This document shows, piece by piece, positions 63,931-64,000 of a stretch of DNA of 64,000 bases; within the stretch, counting starts at the first letter, position 1, and every line of letters begins with the position of its first letter. The notes beneath the pieces are model-generated. The model had not been told where the DNA came from and searched no databases. It saw nothing but the letters and a program-made list of their open reading frames with translations. A program made the position numbers and the translations under genes. Source of the stretch: Taudactylus pleione (lineage: Eukaryota > Chordata > Amphibia > Anura > Myobatrachidae). The DNA is taken from the NCBI GenBank assembly GCA_031769625.1, contig JAUIMM010000641.1:6565501-6629500 (forward strand), given 5' to 3'.

Positions 63931-64000
63931 GTCATAATGGGAGTGGCTAAGTAATGTTAAAATGGGAGTAACAGTGTGACATCATAGTGGGAGTGGCAAT
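63931..64000 (+). repeat. Right end: array continues in the 9,040-9,120 arrangement
   Basis: After AATAAGAGTGACATTG the sequence goes to C (GAGTGGCTAAGTAATG), D and GAGTGGCAAT, as at about 9,040-9,120. It does not go to the AATGTGAGTACTACAG sequence that follows the same point at 42,180 and 51,150. The array runs on beyond the window. Confidence 0.8.

Larger units (their letters stand above)
1..64000. repeat. Satellite DNA array of ~25-bp monomers filling the whole window
   Basis: Seen directly: the motif GTGATGTCATAATGG or a close variant recurs every 25 or 50 bases from the first line to the last, always in this orientation on the plus strand apart from one small inverted piece near 19,052. 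No stretch of even 100 bases lacks recognisable monomers, so all intergenic space is satellite. Monomer A has in-frame stops in all three forward frames (TGA at offsets 4 and 12, TAA at offset 20), and the reverse complements of A and B carry TGA and TAA, so long reading frames cannot form. A 64-kb array with nested HORs is typical of eukaryotic heterochromatin. The family is not one I recognise, and no CENP-B-box-like or telomeric motif was seen. Confidence 0.97.

Noticed and set aside
1..64000. Regularly spaced repeats resembling a CRISPR array
   Set aside because: There are no unique spacers: the sequence between any two repeats is itself another monomer of the same family, monomers abut directly, and no cas-like coding region is present.
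1..64000. Possible protein-coding reading frames, including repetitive proteins
   Set aside because: Monomer A has stops in all three forward frames every time it occurs, and the reverse complements of A and B have TGA and TAA in rotating frames because 25 is not a multiple of 3. Any short open stretch is a by-product.
1..64000. Centromere identity through a CENP-B box or telomeric repeat
   Set aside because: No TTCG....CGGG-type box and no TTAGGG, TTTAGGG or TTAGG tracts were found, so the chromosomal location cannot be assigned from sequence.
1..64000. Bacterial or viral origin of the window
   Set aside because: A 64-kb gene-free tandem array with multi-level HORs does not fit a prokaryotic or viral genome, and no viral or phage coding signature is present.

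Overview
The window is one uninterrupted satellite DNA array. Every part of the 64,000 bases is built from diverged copies of a single monomer of about 25 bp, all in the same orientation except for one inverted fragment of about 20 bp near 19,050. I find no protein gene, RNA gene, transposon, CRISPR array or unique-sequence island. An array this long with nested higher-order repeats (HORs) points to a eukaryotic chromosome, probably heterochromatin (pericentromeric, subtelomeric, B or sex chromosome). I do not recognise the family and cannot name a species. The plus strand is poor in C and rich in G, A and T, with roughly 35-37% G+C judged from monomer composition.

Monomer level. The commonest monomer (A) starts GAGTGACATT, has the core GTGATGTCA and ends TAATGG. 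It contains a perfect hairpin, TGACAT-TGTG-ATGTCA. The others are recognisable relatives in fixed orders: B (GAGTATTAAAG, then GTGGTTTATTAATGA), B' (GAATACTATAG), C (GAGTGGCTAAG), D (GAGTAACAG, often with TGACGTCA), E (GAGTGACAATG), F (GAATGGCAAAG), G (C-like with GTGAAGG or GTGAGGG), H (GAATACTATATTAATTTATT) and I (GAGTACTACAGTG). Monomers are mostly 25 bp. Small indels (23, 24 and 26 bp) make the phase drift. A frequent intermediate unit is the seven-monomer string A-B-A-C-D-E-B', exactly 175 bp.

Higher-order layout. 1-10,056 is a mosaic of older blocks: a 5,173-bp spaced copy, tandem pairs of 723 and 447 bp, a 472/397-bp array, and a block (about 7,021-9,020) related to 28,395-30,390. 10,057-17,397 holds three consecutive 2,447-bp HOR copies. 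17,398-22,840 holds a spacer and a fourth, rearranged copy with an internal 523-bp tandem duplication. 22,840-24,780 is another H-led block. From 24,781 to the end the array consists of large recent duplications. About 26,990-37,900 recurs at 52,487-63,400 with an offset of 25,497-25,498. A 3,766-bp tandem pair lies at 34,184-41,715. H-led HOR copies start at 34,874, 38,640, 46,374 and 60,372, with spacings of 3,766, 7,734 and 13,998 bp. The 6,264-bp difference between the last two is accounted for exactly by a 1,229-bp tandem duplication, a 4,858-bp deletion, a 175-bp (seven-monomer) indel and a 2-bp indel.

No genes act together here. The visible biology is repeat turnover: in-register unequal exchange or slippage (tandem units of 49, 447, 523, 620, 723, 869 and 2,447 bp, all close to multiples of 25), segmental amplification of multi-kilobase blocks, rare out-of-register deletions that were then co-amplified, and CpG decay at a TGACGTCA palindrome. 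Block edges are approximate because neighbouring monomers are so similar. Positions and spacings were obtained by reading and counting by eye, not by alignment software.
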